Positions 14,601-23,777 of a stretch of DNA of 64,000 bases are shown piece by piece. The position numbers and the translations under genes were made by a program. The notes under the pieces are model-generated. The model did not search any database. It had not been told where the DNA came from and saw only the letters and a list, made by a program, of their open reading frames with translations. The stretch spans positions 8,152,143 through 8,216,142 of the forward strand of contig NC_089274.1 in NCBI RefSeq assembly GCF_963678975.1. Direction: 5' to 3'. This stretch comes from Dysidea avara (lineage: Eukaryota; Porifera; Demospongiae; Dictyoceratida; Dysideidae). Each line of letters opens with the position of its first letter. Position 1 is the stretch's first letter.

Positions 14601-17600
14601 GTGCATGTTTTTTACTTCTCGGCTTCTTCTATTCGAATACGTCAATCACACTGGTTTAACTTGTTTGGTTTTTCCTTTACATATCCTTAGCCAACGTTGA
14701 AACCGGGTCACTACTGCTGACCCGGATGACCCACTGACCCGGATAGCAATCCGGGTCAGACCCGGATTTGACCCGGATTAATTAAAGCCAAGACGTGTTT
14801 CGGCTAGTCTCGAGTGAGCGAATGAGTCTACATTTTGAGCGTTCGATTCGTGTTGAGTAAATATTGCAACTTCAGCCTAGCTGTAGGTTGAAGACCAAAA
14901 AAAAAAAAGTCTTCACCTACTGACAATAGCTACCCCTCACCATAGATACCCTCAATTTCGTGCTACATACTACACTTACTAACAAATGAGCGTGGCTGAG
15001 CGTATGTTGATAATGCGATAAGTGGGCGTGGCTCACGAAAGAGCTACGCGATAGCGTTTATAAGTTCCACGTCGTCAAATGAACAATTTCGTTTCTCACG
15101 TGATCCAATCCGGGTCAGACCCGGATAAATTGTAAACCGGGTCAGACCCGGATGACCCGGATGACCCGACCCGGTTTCAACGCTGTCCTTAGCTACTACT
15201 CTGAGTACTTTCAAACCAAAAAAGATTTGCACTATGATATTTACTTTATGTAATGACCGATTTTTAAGCTATTCAATCAAGTGGATTACCCTGTAAGTGG
15301 GACAACAAATCGCATTTGCAAATTACACATATCTCCCTTGTTCTTAATTCGATCTGTATGATAATTGGCATGTAAATATGCTGCATTATGCTCTTACTGC
15401 TCTTCAAATTTGACATCAATTGAGTAAAGCATGTGCAAATGATTGTAATTTTTCTAAAGTGCGCAAATAGAAAAAGAATTCAGAATATTAAGAAGATTAA
15501 GAAGAAAAATATGAAGCCTAGTAAGACAAATTTTGAAGGTGCATATCTCAGTGATGGCTGGATGGATTTGATTAAAATTGGAATAGCAGTTGCCCTACCA
15601 AGAGGGAGATTCCACAGTAAAACTGGTTAATTTCTGTTCAGGAACTATTGAGCTACAGATGCGTAAGACAGCATTTTCTTGGTTCCTGTAAAATACACTA
15701 GGCCTGCACCGATTATGCCAGCATAATTTGGGACAGAATAAGTATCCAAAAGCATCTAACATAATACCAGCATAATAGGCAAAATGTTTCGGCATTGGTT
15801 AACAGAGAAGCTGAAACTGCCTATTTTGCGTGATGCAGAATGGGATAGTGTGCAAACACTGTAAATATCAGATTTACAAGTACTTGTGAAGAAAAGAATA
15901 GTTAAAGATCGGTATACTCTAATAGAACAGTCATATAATAGAACGTTTCACAGATGCATTAGATACTCTAATAGACCAGTCAAGACACAATTTTATACGA
16001 GCATATTGGAAGCATAATTGGACACAACTAGGCATAATTAGAGCATAATAGGGAAATTTTGGAGCATTGCCCAAAAGCATAATAGGAAATTTCAGAAGTA
16101 TAATAGGCTCAGGCTTAAAATACACACTTGTCTGTCATGTATCCACACTAGCCATACTTGGCTGCATGACACACCATTGTGTGTCCTGATATATTTTTGT
16201 TTCATTGAGTAATGAGTAGATCTAGTTTTAATCAACCATTGAAACATGTAGTAACCATCAATGCTTATGTGATACGTTTTTTTATTGATGACTGACAACA
16301 AAAGTAAACCAACAAAGAAGCCAGGTTTACTTCAATTATTGTGCTACAAAAAACCAGTCTTTAGTATCAACATGGCCTATATAGCTATATATAGGTATCA
16401 TAGAAACAGAATGAAAATAAGAGTACAAATGATATTAATAGTCAAAAAAGCCGCTTTGATACGGGCAAGAGCAAGTGAGTTATGAGGCTTTAAAAATATC
16501 CCATTCATTTACTATAGATGATTCAGGCGCACAAACATGTTTACAACATGAAAATATGCTTGTTCCAGTTCAAAACCATTGGGAGTGAACACATGTTCAC
16601 TCCAAAAAGAATAGGGTGAAAAAAGTCAAGGTGGCAGCCAAGAAATAGCTGCAGCATCATTGTAGCCATTTCCTGGCCGCCACCTTTGATTTCTTACCCT
16701 TTTCACCTTGGCATTTTTGGAGGGCCGCACCCGTGATAAGTTTCTTGCTTACTTTCACTATAGAGAGAGCAAGAAGGATTAACAGTGAACTATAATTGCT
16801 CAAAGATTGGATAAAGTTCATTTTTAGTAAAGTTTAAACCTACACCAAGACTTCATAATACTTATTATGAACCTTTAGTATACGCTTTGCAAAGGGAAAA
16901 GGCTACCATATGCGTACAAAATTTTGAGGTATGTAATTTTCATGGATTAACAAATTTCAGGATTTTTTCGTGGTTTTTGCTTTTGAGGGTCACTCAGCTT
17001 AGTTTACCTATTAAAAAGCATAGAGCTAACCCTGAGAATCATTATTTGCGGCAACCACGAAAATTATGTCCCTCGAAAATTTGTACACATACGGTATGTT
17101 GGTGACATGTCTATACTATACCTTACAAAAGTAGAACTGATTATACAAGAAGAGGCACATGTGAGGCCAGTATCATGACTGAAGGTGCATAAAATTGTCA
17201 ATATGAATGCTGGCAATACCACAAAATCTACTGTTTGAATTACCTCACCAAAATGTCTTATAAAGGTCTCTATTTATACTGTATAGAACACTAATTTTCA
17301 TACTTTAACACCCCACATATCCACACTCATGAATCAAACTAGAAGTCCTATCCCGGCCATTTACATAGCTACCTATGTTTCATGTGATTGATGTTGTCCC
17401 TTCAAAGATAATACATAAAAGGTACGTATGAAGCTATAAGCACTGCAGATATTCACCATAGCAATAAGTGATGTACGTATGATAGCTAGCAAAATCACAA
17501 TAGCTAGAATAGGCTACTGATATTATGAGTAATGGATAGTAAAAATATTCCCACGCACCGCAACAGACACGTTTTAACCCATCACCAATCCATCCACTGT

Positions 17601-17820
17601 TTATGATATTGCTTGATCAACTAAAGCTGTGAACAGTTAATAGCTTATGAAGCAGGAGACTCTTTATACGGTAGACGGAAACTATAACTGATGATGCGTT
17701 ATAACATGTCAGTTGCCTTTATTTACGCATGGTGGTACCTTTTGTACTTCGACCATCGACTATCAAACCTTCGTAACCAGTAAATAAAAGATAGTAGAAA
17801 ACGATTATCCTCGAATTCAT
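1031..17820 (-). CDS. RTK gene A: ALK-like glycine-rich receptor tyrosine kinase (3' end outside window)
   Basis: Predicted single-pass cell-surface receptor tyrosine kinase. Exons from 5' to 3' on the minus strand: 17739-17820, 11169-12245, 9494-9704, 9242-9444, 8953-9181, 6430-6478, 6309-6380, 6206-6253, 2883-2993, 2611-2697, 2412-2550, 2271-2361, 2152-2212, 1322-1394, 1031-1190. All junctions are GT-AG and all phases agree with genes B and C. About 897 codons are in the window. Order: signal peptide (1-27), glycine-rich domain plus EGF-like module (28-386), unknown region (387-524), transmembrane helix (about 565-592), juxtamembrane (593-694), kinase. Seen: GEGQFGKV loop (710-717), VAVK lysine 737, HRDVAARN with Asp 837, DFG Asp 855, and the APES/SDVW motifs. 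The last two exons (about 77 codons in B) were not found above position 1; a degenerate foldback near 361-605 probably pushed them further left. The kinase should be active. The ALK/LTK assignment rests on the ectodomain; no phylogeny was done. Confidence 0.88.
3170..3888 (+). mobile_element. Body of ~1-kb foldback composite, copy 1
   Basis: Degenerate copy of the composite best seen at 27441-28530: a body of ~700 bp with a conserved small reading frame (here on the minus strand, 3225-3422, with EWDTEED and [13 protein letters not shown]) followed on the right by a foldback. Located in intron 8 of gene A. Edges approximate. Confidence 0.55.
3889..4710. repeat. Foldback arms split by a nested TIR element
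   Basis: The left arm (about 3889-3940, with TTTGATGTTTGATTAGGAAT) and right arm (about 4665-4710, with AAATCAAACTTT...ATTCCTAATT) are complementary. The 3964-4626 element sits between them, near the centre of the foldback. Intron 8 of gene A. Confidence 0.5.
3964..4626. mobile_element. TIR element, TGTGACC family, 0.66 kb
   Basis: The left end TGTGATCCAGTCTGGGAAAA and the right end, read on the other strand as TATGACCCAGTCTGGGAAAA, are near-perfect inverted repeats continuing into ACCGG. No coding capacity seen. Related termini (TGTGACC...GAAAA) occur at 18799, 34999, 38240 and 50666. Confidence 0.7.
5011..5130. repeat. Small foldback MITE
   Basis: About 120 bp, with arms CACAGTAAAAACAACC...TAGTGACCAT...GGAAAATCCCAGTG and the reverse complement on the right; a short loop around 5055-5070. 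Intron 8 of gene A. Confidence 0.6.
6558..6994. mobile_element. Tc1/mariner-like MITE with TA target duplication
   Basis: The ends are CCATAGAGTCTG... and ...GACTCTATGG, flanked on both sides by TA (6556-6557 and 6995-6996). Inverted repeats extend about 27 bp with a small gap. Inside are repeats of GTTGTTAGGCGCATACGTCT-like units. It lies in intron 5 of gene A and is absent at the matching place in gene B, so it inserted after the duplication. Confidence 0.7.
7951..8373. mobile_element. TIR element, AGGGACCTGCC...ATTATGCT family
   Basis: The left end AGGGACCTGCCTATTATGCT is matched by the inverted AGCATAATCGGCAGGTCCCT at the right. Internal TTATGCTC motifs are repeated. About 420 bp, non-coding, intron 5 of gene A. 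A relative is nested in a repeat near 15705-16115. Confidence 0.65.
8953..9704 (-). CDS. Gene A exons 3-5: membrane-proximal ectodomain and transmembrane helix
   Basis: Exons 9494-9704, 9242-9444 and 8953-9181. The first two encode about 138 residues rich in S/T/V with conserved patterns such as [31 protein letters not shown] and a GDCILEEL cysteine motif. I recognise no named domain. The third encodes a stretch ending in a hydrophobic helix (VLIGIT...VCVCVMLC) followed by CRQRKH, a normal type I stop-transfer. The equivalents in B and C share lengths and phases. Confidence 0.85.
9788..10478 (+). mobile_element. Body of foldback composite, copy 2
   Basis: Starts at the GTACTGTATAGTAGGGA end typical of the family and runs to the foldback at 10479. 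A reading frame on the minus strand (10141-10443) contains [22 protein letters not shown] and YEGKPSRAT, shared with the copies at 27.9 and 40.3 kb. It sits in intron 2 of gene A. No transposase; the mobility mechanism is unknown. Confidence 0.65.
10479..10765. repeat. 287-bp foldback palindrome, family 1
   Basis: Nearly perfect inverted repeat from CACAGAAAAATT to AATTTTTCTGTG, containing GGGACCATAGTACATTGATA and CTGGAGTAGTGCACGATATT with their complements, meeting near 10620. Better copies lie at 27441-27706 and 39918-40201, all next to the same ~700-bp body. Confidence 0.8.
11169..12245 (-). CDS. Gene A exon 2: glycine-rich domain plus EGF-like module
   Basis: One 1077-nt exon. It opens with [16 protein letters not shown], the same pattern as the start of the ALK/LTK glycine-rich domain (F-T-x-C-G then G-P-T), and later holds RILVGQQG, another ALK/LTK hallmark. 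Then come glycine runs ([36 protein letters not shown]) and a cysteine-rich EGF-like module (CGCTYYC...CSCPPD...C). Several N-x-S/T sites suggest N-glycosylation. In vertebrates and flies this domain binds ALK ligands; whether that holds here is unknown. Confidence 0.9.
12325..12450. mobile_element. MITE remnant, AGCCAAGCTGTG family
   Basis: The left end AAAATAGCCAAGCCATGAAAAA and a right end with GGAAGGCCACACCCTTTTTC...GTTGCTTTGGATTAG match the family seen intact at 53486-53800. Intron 1 of gene A, immediately upstream of exon 2. Confidence 0.55.
12790..13265 (+). repeat. Dispersed ~0.9-kb repeat, fragment
   Basis: Shares the order GATGGCTGGATGGATT...GAGATTCCACAG...TTTCTGTTTAGCCATTAC...ACACTATCATGTGTCTT with the longer copies at 15186-16210, 29815-30445, 49690-50300 and 57180-58520. 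Non-coding. Intron 1 of gene A. Confidence 0.6.
13381..13433 (+). repeat. Short tandem repeat, 13-bp unit
   Basis: Four copies of TACTCTGTATTAA in a row. Confidence 0.85.
13673..13925. mobile_element. MITE, AGCCAAGCTGTG family
   Basis: AAACAGCCAAGCTGTGAAAA on the left; the inverted partner CCTTTTTGGAGGGCTGCACCC on the right. The inner arms (AATGATTGGTATT) are also inverted. It is followed by TTTTTTCTTTACCACAGGA and, at 14120-14225, by a few units of the repeat that forms the big minisatellite at 54-57 kb. Confidence 0.65.
14120..14225 (+). repeat. Three degenerate units of the 31-bp minisatellite
   Basis: TAGCTGAACTATCTACA, CTCTACAGGGTGACTTTC and TGTAGCTGAATTTACTGTC match the monomer of the 53943-57148 array. 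Confidence 0.6.
14395..14600 (+). repeat. Degenerate tRNA-derived SINE
   Basis: The stretch around 14523-14592 aligns with the SINE at 48775-48850 (GACAGCAG-GGC--AGT..., GGTCCCTGGTTTGAACC). The B-box-like GGTTTGAACC is decayed. Upstream it also shares the CTCTAATAGAG...ACACATTTTTTGAG segment with that copy. Confidence 0.5.
14692..15185. mobile_element. hAT-type nonautonomous element with perfect 8-bp target duplication
   Basis: Ends CAACGTTGAAACCGGGTCA and, inverted, CAGCGTTGAAACCGGGTC. The flanks are TCCTTAGC at 14684-14691 and again at 15186-15193. The eight-base duplication and C-A-x-x-G termini fit hAT. Subterminal CCGGGTCAGACCCGGAT repeats are common. It inserted into the dispersed repeat that continues at 15186. 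Confidence 0.85.
15186..16210 (+). repeat. Dispersed ~0.9-kb repeat, interrupted copy
   Basis: Begins CTTTCAAACCAAAAAAG, has GGATTACCCTGTAAGTGGGA, GATGGCTGGATGGATT, GAGATTCCACAG and ends near CATGACACACCATTGTGTGT. It is broken by a nested element at about 15705-16115. Intron 1 of gene A. Confidence 0.65.
15705..16115. mobile_element. Nested element with CATAATAGGC-type ends
   Basis: Starts GCCTGCACCGATTATGCCAG and ends with CATAATAGGCTCAGGC; rich in AGCATAAT motifs. The surrounding repeat resumes on its right (AAAATACACACTTGTCTGTC). Related to 7951-8373. Confidence 0.5.
16605..16745. mobile_element. MITE remnant, AGCCAAGCTGTG family
   Basis: Inner part of the family: AAGGTGGCAGCCAAGAAATA...GCCATTTCCTGGCCGCCACC...TTTTTGGAGGGCCGCACCC. 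Outer ends lost. Confidence 0.55.
17739..17820 (-). CDS. Gene A exon 1: signal peptide
   Basis: The minus strand reads ATG at 17818-17820, then 27 codons with a hydrophobic stretch (IIVFYYLLF) typical of a secretory signal, ending in one extra G before a GTACCA donor. The next exon opens with CC in the same phase, so the joint codon is GCC (Ala) just before TYRF. The identical layout in genes B and C is the main support. Start choice: first in-frame ATG, only 38 bp downstream of a CACGTG box. Confidence 0.78.
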
Positions 17821-17857
17821 GTCAAGTCAGAGTTGCTGACTATTGATGTGGACAGTT

Positions 17858-17863
17858 CACGTG
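17858..17863. promoter_or_regulatory. CACGTG E-box upstream of gene A
   Basis: Palindromic TCACGTGA core 38 bp upstream of the predicted ATG. This is the binding-site type of bHLH-ZIP factors (Myc/USF/MITF family). The same octamer lies near the start of genes B and C. No TATA box is obvious. Function is inferred. Confidence 0.35.
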
Positions 17864-17929
17864 ATAGGCATCTCTTATATGGGTTCAATCGAAGATAACT
17901 ACATGCAGCCTACGCTTCATGGTTTATTT

Positions 17930-18320
17930 ATTTATTTATGTATTTATTTATTTATTATGCACGCGGCAACCTCATAATGAATGTGTGTGTGTGTTTGTGT
18001 ATGTCAGTAAATTAGAAGAAGTAACTACATCAGCTGGCAGAGAATTCCAATCACGGATTGTGGCTGGCAAAAACATGATGAGTGTTGAAATGAATTAATT
18101 CTTGTTTGCAGTTGTCTAAACTTTAATTGATGGCCTCTGATCGGTGTTTCAGAAAGGAGCAAATGAGAGTTGAAGTTCCCACTAAGTTGTAGTCAACTTC
18201 CACTAAATTATTGAAGGATTTTGTAGAACATGATCAATCTGGACTGAATTCTTCTGTCTTGTAGTGTTCCATTTCAGTTCCTGAAGCATGGCTGTTACAC
18301 GTGAATAAAATGAGAAGTAT
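17930..18320 (-). pseudogene. Non-LTR retrotransposon 3' end (RT C-terminus)
   Basis: On the minus strand, frames with stops and shifts contain MLQELKWNT / LQDRRIQSRLIMFYKI and FLPATIRDWNSLPADVV, the usual C-terminal pattern of LINE reverse-transcriptase proteins. The TTTA/TTTATT run at 17930-17960 is the element's (TAAA)n-like tail. 5'-truncated and dead. Confidence 0.75.
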
Positions 18321-18798
18321 AAATAATTAAAACAAATTGGGCTGCCTTTCATTGTACCATTTCTAAAGTATTTATATCAGAGTTCATAATGTGGGGACCA
18401 GATAACTGATGCAAGGTCTGATAAATGCTAGATAAATAAGCCTTTGATTTCACAGTAGTTGAACATTGCTTTAAATTTCTTTGTAAAAAAACCACGAACT
18501 GAATGTGTCTTGTTTGTAATAATGGAGATGTGTTTACTCCAACTTAGATGTGACACCATTCACACCAAGGTATATTTACCACACTCTTGGTCTCCTAGTT
18601 TACCCCCTGTTCACATATGCCTATATTACCTTGGTGCATGCATCCCCTCTTTCCAAACTCCGTTAGTTTGTGTACTTTGTCAATGAGATGGTCTCAGGGG
18701 TGGATCAAGGACTATATAGGAGCTGGCACTGGCAGAGGGGCACACTGTAGTACCATGTTAAAAAAATGATAAATCTCAGATATATACTGCTATTCAAA

Positions 18799-19049
18799 TG
18801 TGACTGGATTTGCGAAAAGGTACCTTTTCCACACATTTTACATACCAGCAAACAAACTGACATAACACTTGACTCCTTCTACTGATTAACTTGTTCTTAG
18901 TATTAAAATATAGCCAGATACTGTAGCTACACTCATGGAGAATTTCAGGCAATTATATACTATGATCAAAATGTTATGCAGCTTCAAAGTCCAAAAAATG
19001 GGTCAAATTTTGTGTGTGGAAAAGGTACCTTTTCGCAAATCCGGTCACA
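18799..19049. mobile_element. TIR element, TGTGACC family, 251 bp
   Basis: Left TGTGACTGGATTTGCGAAAA and right (inverted) TGTGACCGGATTTGCGAAAA, both followed by GGTACCTTTTCCACAC; about 38 bp of inverted repeat. Non-coding. A second copy lies at about 38020-38240. Confidence 0.8.
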
Positions 19050-20579
19050 AATGCGTAAAGCACATGATATTATACAAAATGATGTTGTACATGCATATAG
19101 CTAGCTATTAAAAAGTTTACACTGTAGCTACAAGGTACATTTGTCAACAATAAAACCACCATTGTAGCTTTGTGATGCAGCAATGCAATCTTTAAAAGTT
19201 AGCTAAACCAGTCACAATTTGTAAGTTTAATATAGCAATAAATTTGAGGCCATGCCTATGAAGATTTCCAGGGTGGATTTGAGGTGTGTGTGCACATGGA
19301 TGCTTCAGCCCCCCTCCAAAATTTTATGATGTGCTGGCATCTTAAGCATACATGGGCATGAAAAGATGAACAGAGCAAGAAGGGTCTCTTCTAGGAATCA
19401 AAAGGGGGTAAAAATACTATATTTAGGGAAAACATTTAAAATTTAAAATACTTAAATAATCAACTAATAGAGTATCCATCATTAAAACTCTTCCAAACTA
19501 TAAGGAAACAAAGAACATTACTATAAGCTCTCTTCTACTTGACCTAGGGATGGGCAATATCTTCAAAAACAAATATTAATTGATATATAATTTTTTGACT
19601 CATTATCTCGCCATAATCTTGGTAACTACTAATATTGCAATATGTCTCTTAAATAACTCATAACTAGTCCTGACCTGCCTGTCCAATTTGTTTTCAAATT
19701 CCAGGAATGCTGATTTATTGCATAGTATATAGCTGGTTATCAATACCTAAGTATTGTATGCCTGAGCTATACTCATGATGTTTTTTGTACAAGATGTTGC
19801 ATCATACTTACCAAGGTAACAGCACTATAACACATTGTGCTTGTTACAGTGTATCTTGATATCATTTTTGCACATCAATATCAGTATTATTGAAATATTT
19901 CCCAACTTGACCTGTGCACTACTATCTCACCATAGTGCCAAACATCCTGCCATTGCTTTAAAGTTAAAATAATAATAGACCTTTTTATGTACTGTGGATC
20001 ATAAGACATCAGTTCATTGATGTCATCTTGAAAGGCTACATATTCTGAGAATAACTTCTTTTGGTCAAATATATGGTGGATATTGGGTAATTTCAGTTGT
20101 AGCTGTAATCTAAGCTTGATGTTGAAATGCTTCCTTTTACAACTAAAACACTACTTCTAGTAAACTTTTAAGCATATATAAAGTTAAAGGGCTACAGCAT
20201 CTTCAAGCTCCCCATTTAAAAAATCCAATTATTAAATATGTAGAACAAACCACTGTATAATGTATAATTATATCCCTTCTACTTGTATGTTGTATTTTGA
20301 AAGTGTACATGTAGGTGCATTGTATTCAGTATCAATTCCAACTTTCCAAAAACTACAATATGAATCAGAAATTCCCAACTGCCCTTCTTTTTTTCAAACA
20401 CTTTGAAAGCTGCAGCATTTCTTTCATCTTTTAGTGTTACATATATGTATTAGCATCAATTACAGCTTTCTAAGATTACATCCCTAGACCCCTTGAAATT
20501 CAACTTTGAATTCAAACCATACTACATTGACTAAACGTTGGAGATTTCATACAGCGATTCAGATTTTTGAGTCTTTACA

Positions 20580-20810
20580 CTCCTTATTTACATAATATTT
20601 TTCAATTTTCAAAGGTCATAACAGGTCATGTTAGCCGTAATATTAATCAACTCTTTGTCCCCTGAATGTTTACCAACTATGGTAAAAAGAGTTTCTTTTA
20701 TCGAGGGACTGCCTTATGGAACAATTTATCAGCAGGTGTTTCTGAGGCTGCTACATTGCCGTCATTTAAATATTTTTTACCTGAATTCTTGATTTGTTGT
20801 TTTTGATTGT
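20580..20810 (+). pseudogene. LINE RT C-terminal remnant
   Basis: One frame reads TNYGKKSFFYRGTALWNNLS and continues with FKYFLPEFL before a stop, the usual RGxxLWNxLP end of non-LTR RT proteins. Nothing upstream is intact. Confidence 0.65.
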
Positions 20811-21194
20811 GTTGTAGTTTTATTTTGTTTGCCTTTGTGTTGTATGTAATTATAGCTAGTTGAAATTTGTGTAATTTTGTAACATAAGTATATAGCTAGT
20901 AGTTAATATTTTGTGTATGTACAGGGCTCCACTGAAAATAAGTTTTACTGAGTAGATTCCCTGGGTAAATATTACAATTACGAATACTACCACATTTATG
21001 CTGTGCCTTTTATATGACAGATAGTATTACCACTATAGCTGTTGGAAAATAATAATTTCACTTAGTTAAAGTGTCTCACAATGCTTATGCTTATTCAATA
21101 AAGTTCACTCAAAATTCAATCTCAGAATATAGAAGGCTAAATTTACAAGCAAAAATTCCTGAGTGAGTATGCCCCCCCCCCCCCCCCCCCCCCC

Positions 21195-21670
21195 CAATTG
21201 CAAGTTTGAGCATGTTCTGCATGCTGCTTTGCACACTGCACTAGATTTATTAATTATACCGAACTGTTATCTCCCATTTAAATCTACTGTATTACGGACC
21301 CGACACTCACACAACTTTAAACTAGTACCTTACCAACCAAGAATTGATGTATATAAATATTCCTTCCTCCCAAGAACTGTACCAGAATGGAATAGATTAG
21401 ATGCTGAGATTATTGAGACTGACTGTGTTGAAGAATTTAAGCAAAAATTAGCCCCTTTTATGTATATGGTTAAGTAACTTATCGTAATTGTATATATTTT
21501 TATAGTTTATTATTGTAATTGTACATATGTATATAATTAAGTAACTTGTCGTAATTGTACATACTTATATAGTTAAGTAACTAATTGAAATTGTACACAT
21601 GTAATTGCACATCAGCATTATACCCCTGGAGGGTCCTGCTGATTAACAATAAATAATAAATAATAATAAT
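21195..21670 (+). pseudogene. LINE RT C-terminal remnant with 3' tail
   Basis: After a C21 run, an open frame to 21477 contains TVLRTRHSHNFKLVPYQPRI, then YKYSFLPRTVPEWNRLD, a standard non-LTR C-terminus. The 3' UTR ends in CCCTGGAGGGTCCTGCTGATT and a TAA/TAATAA tail at 21645-21672. 5'-truncated copy. Confidence 0.8.
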
Positions 21671-21933
21671 AACTAGCTAGCTACTATAGTATATCGACCA
21701 TGCAGCTACCCTTTTTCTTAGCCCCCACTAAACCTGCTTAATTAGCCACCCCCTTGGGAATACTAGACCTGCCTCTGGCATGGGTGTATAAATAAATAAA
21801 TATATATATATATATATACATACCTTAATATACTACTAGCAACGCATGAGTTATAGTATTACTCATAATCCAGCTGAGCTAGCATATACGTTTTCAGAAT
21901 ATGTACATTGCATACAATTGGCATATATGTACC

Positions 21934-21970
21934 TCTTCCACTTTCAACTATCAAACCCTCAATAAAACAT
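21934..21970 (-). pseudogene. Possible decayed copy of RTK exon 1
   Basis: The minus strand reads EGLIVESGR then G before a GTACAT donor, resembling the EGLIVDGRS...G|GTACC end of gene A/B exon 1; GGTTTGATAGTTGA is shared. The upstream frame has no ATG and no hydrophobic core. Could be chance. Confidence 0.3.
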
Positions 21971-22330
21971 ACGGAAGGATTGTCCCTTGGGTTATCTCTC
22001 TCCAAAAATGATAATGCCTAAGTCTCACCACCACCTTGTGTTCTAGGAGTGTAACTATAATCATAGATATTATATCAACTTGTCAGTAGCATGGAAGTAG
22101 CGCATAGCTTCCTGGGAATAACTGGAAACCCTCATCCCTCATAAAGTACACGTAACTTCCAGGTCAGTTGAGAATGTACTACTAGACTGCATGCTGCTTG
22201 AGGAGTGAGGTATGAGATTTAGTCTGTCTGCAATCTAGTTTTTTTGTGCCATCAAAGTTTTGATTTACAGGCTTAAGCCTTATTGATTGTCCTTAAGAGA
22301 CTGACTGTCACTGATACTACTATGATACTA

Positions 22331-22382
22331 TAGACTATAGCACTAGTATTGGTATATGCACTAGTATTGGTATATGCACTAC
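22331..22382 (+). repeat. Short tandem repeat
   Basis: Two copies of CACTAGTATTGGTATATG and a third, weaker one. Confidence 0.7.
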
Positions 22383-22524
22383 CTGTGTATATGCATACCA
22401 GGCCAACATAAAATGGTACACAAAACTAAACTAATCAATTAATTCAAAACAGTTAATTGAATTATCATTTACTGACAACTGAAATAGTTAACAATGTTAA
22501 AAAATAATTAGATCTACACCTAGT

Positions 22525-22645
22525 CTCGTGTAGCCAGACCACTACCTTTTCTATGTGTGTGTGGGGGGGGGGGGGGGGGGGGGGGACTTTTTCCTGCCAC
22601 ATATAGAAAAAGTAGTGGTCTGGCTATATGCAAGACTAAGATACA
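22525..22645. repeat. Foldback MITE with poly-G loop
   Basis: Arms GTGTAGCCAGACCACTACC and the inverted AGTAGTGGTCTGGCTATATG surround a run of about 24 G. Confidence 0.7.
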
Positions 22646-23777
22646 CCCCCTTGTGATGGTGTTCACTAACATAAGTAAAGTAGGTATCAAAGTCTGAGCA
22701 AAACTACATTAGCAGTCAACATAGACAATTTTGTAATAGACCTGTTTTTGTTTGTTGCATAAATTTTGGTTTAGCCAACAATACTGTTGTGAATAGTTTT
22801 GTTGTGTATTTTTGTGCACGTGTGTTCTTTCCTCTTGTATATAAAAAAGGGAAGTAAAACAATAAAGCCACATAAATTTAATTAGCTATTAGTTGCACAT
22901 CCCCGCCAGCATTGCTGTTTTTCTGGTATCCATCTAAGAGGGGATTCCACTGTACATAATAATTATTTCTTCATGATTTAGGGATTACAACTCAATTTGT
23001 TGTGGTTCTTGTCATTCTATAGTTACAGATAAAAATGCACTAGTACCTATATAAAGGTATTATATATAGCCTCGGGTAAAAACTAGATCTAGGTCTAGGA
23101 GCTGGCCATGGAAGGGGGAAGGACACATCTAGGCGGTAAATAAAAAGGGCTAGAGATCATGGTAAGACTGCAATAGGAAACAGCAGAAATGGACACTGGA
23201 AACAGAAAATGGTAGACTAAAGCCTTGCTTGCAGTTAGAGGCCGCCAAAACCATGTGCATGCACCTTACAAAGACAATTAACATATTTACAAAGACCACA
23301 CTCAACTTGTTAGGCCCCAAACATAGTGTAGCTAATATAAGGCATATTGAATTACATCATTAATTGTCTTGTGTGAAGACCACTTCTTTATTGCAACTAC
23401 ATCATAATCATGACTTTATTAATAAGACCACCTCATTATCATAGGTCTCAAGAAAGGTATATACATAGGGACTGTAAAGGTCATCTTAAGATTTCATTTC
23501 AATAGATGACTTAATTTAATGAGGTTATATTATACCACAATGTACTACCAAGATATTTTGTATTGTACATTACTATAACTAGTGTATGGTAGATGGTTTA
23601 ACCTCATGAAATTTGAGTGAAGTGTGAAGCAAAATATGAGAAAGAGGTCATTAAGTATACTATAAATTTTCTGAAGCCTATATACTTGATTTGTCATTAC
23701 ACAACACACATGACTGCAGTAGTATTTAAGTGTTCACACTAATATAGCAGTCACTACACAGAAAACAGCAAAATAAC

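Larger units (their letters stand above)
18321..23777. other. Spacer between gene A and gene B
   Basis: No protein gene recognised. It holds LINE tails, TIR/foldback elements and short tandem repeats listed separately, plus AT-rich unique-looking DNA (notably 19050-20550 and 22640-23777). Near 23389 (AATAAA on the minus strand) there could be a poly(A) signal for gene B, 390 bp past the stop; weak. Confidence 0.5.

Noticed and set aside
16583..16602. GAGTGAACACATGTTCACTC near-palindrome as a regulatory site
   Set aside because: Lies next to MITE debris with no gene start near; palindromes are too common here.
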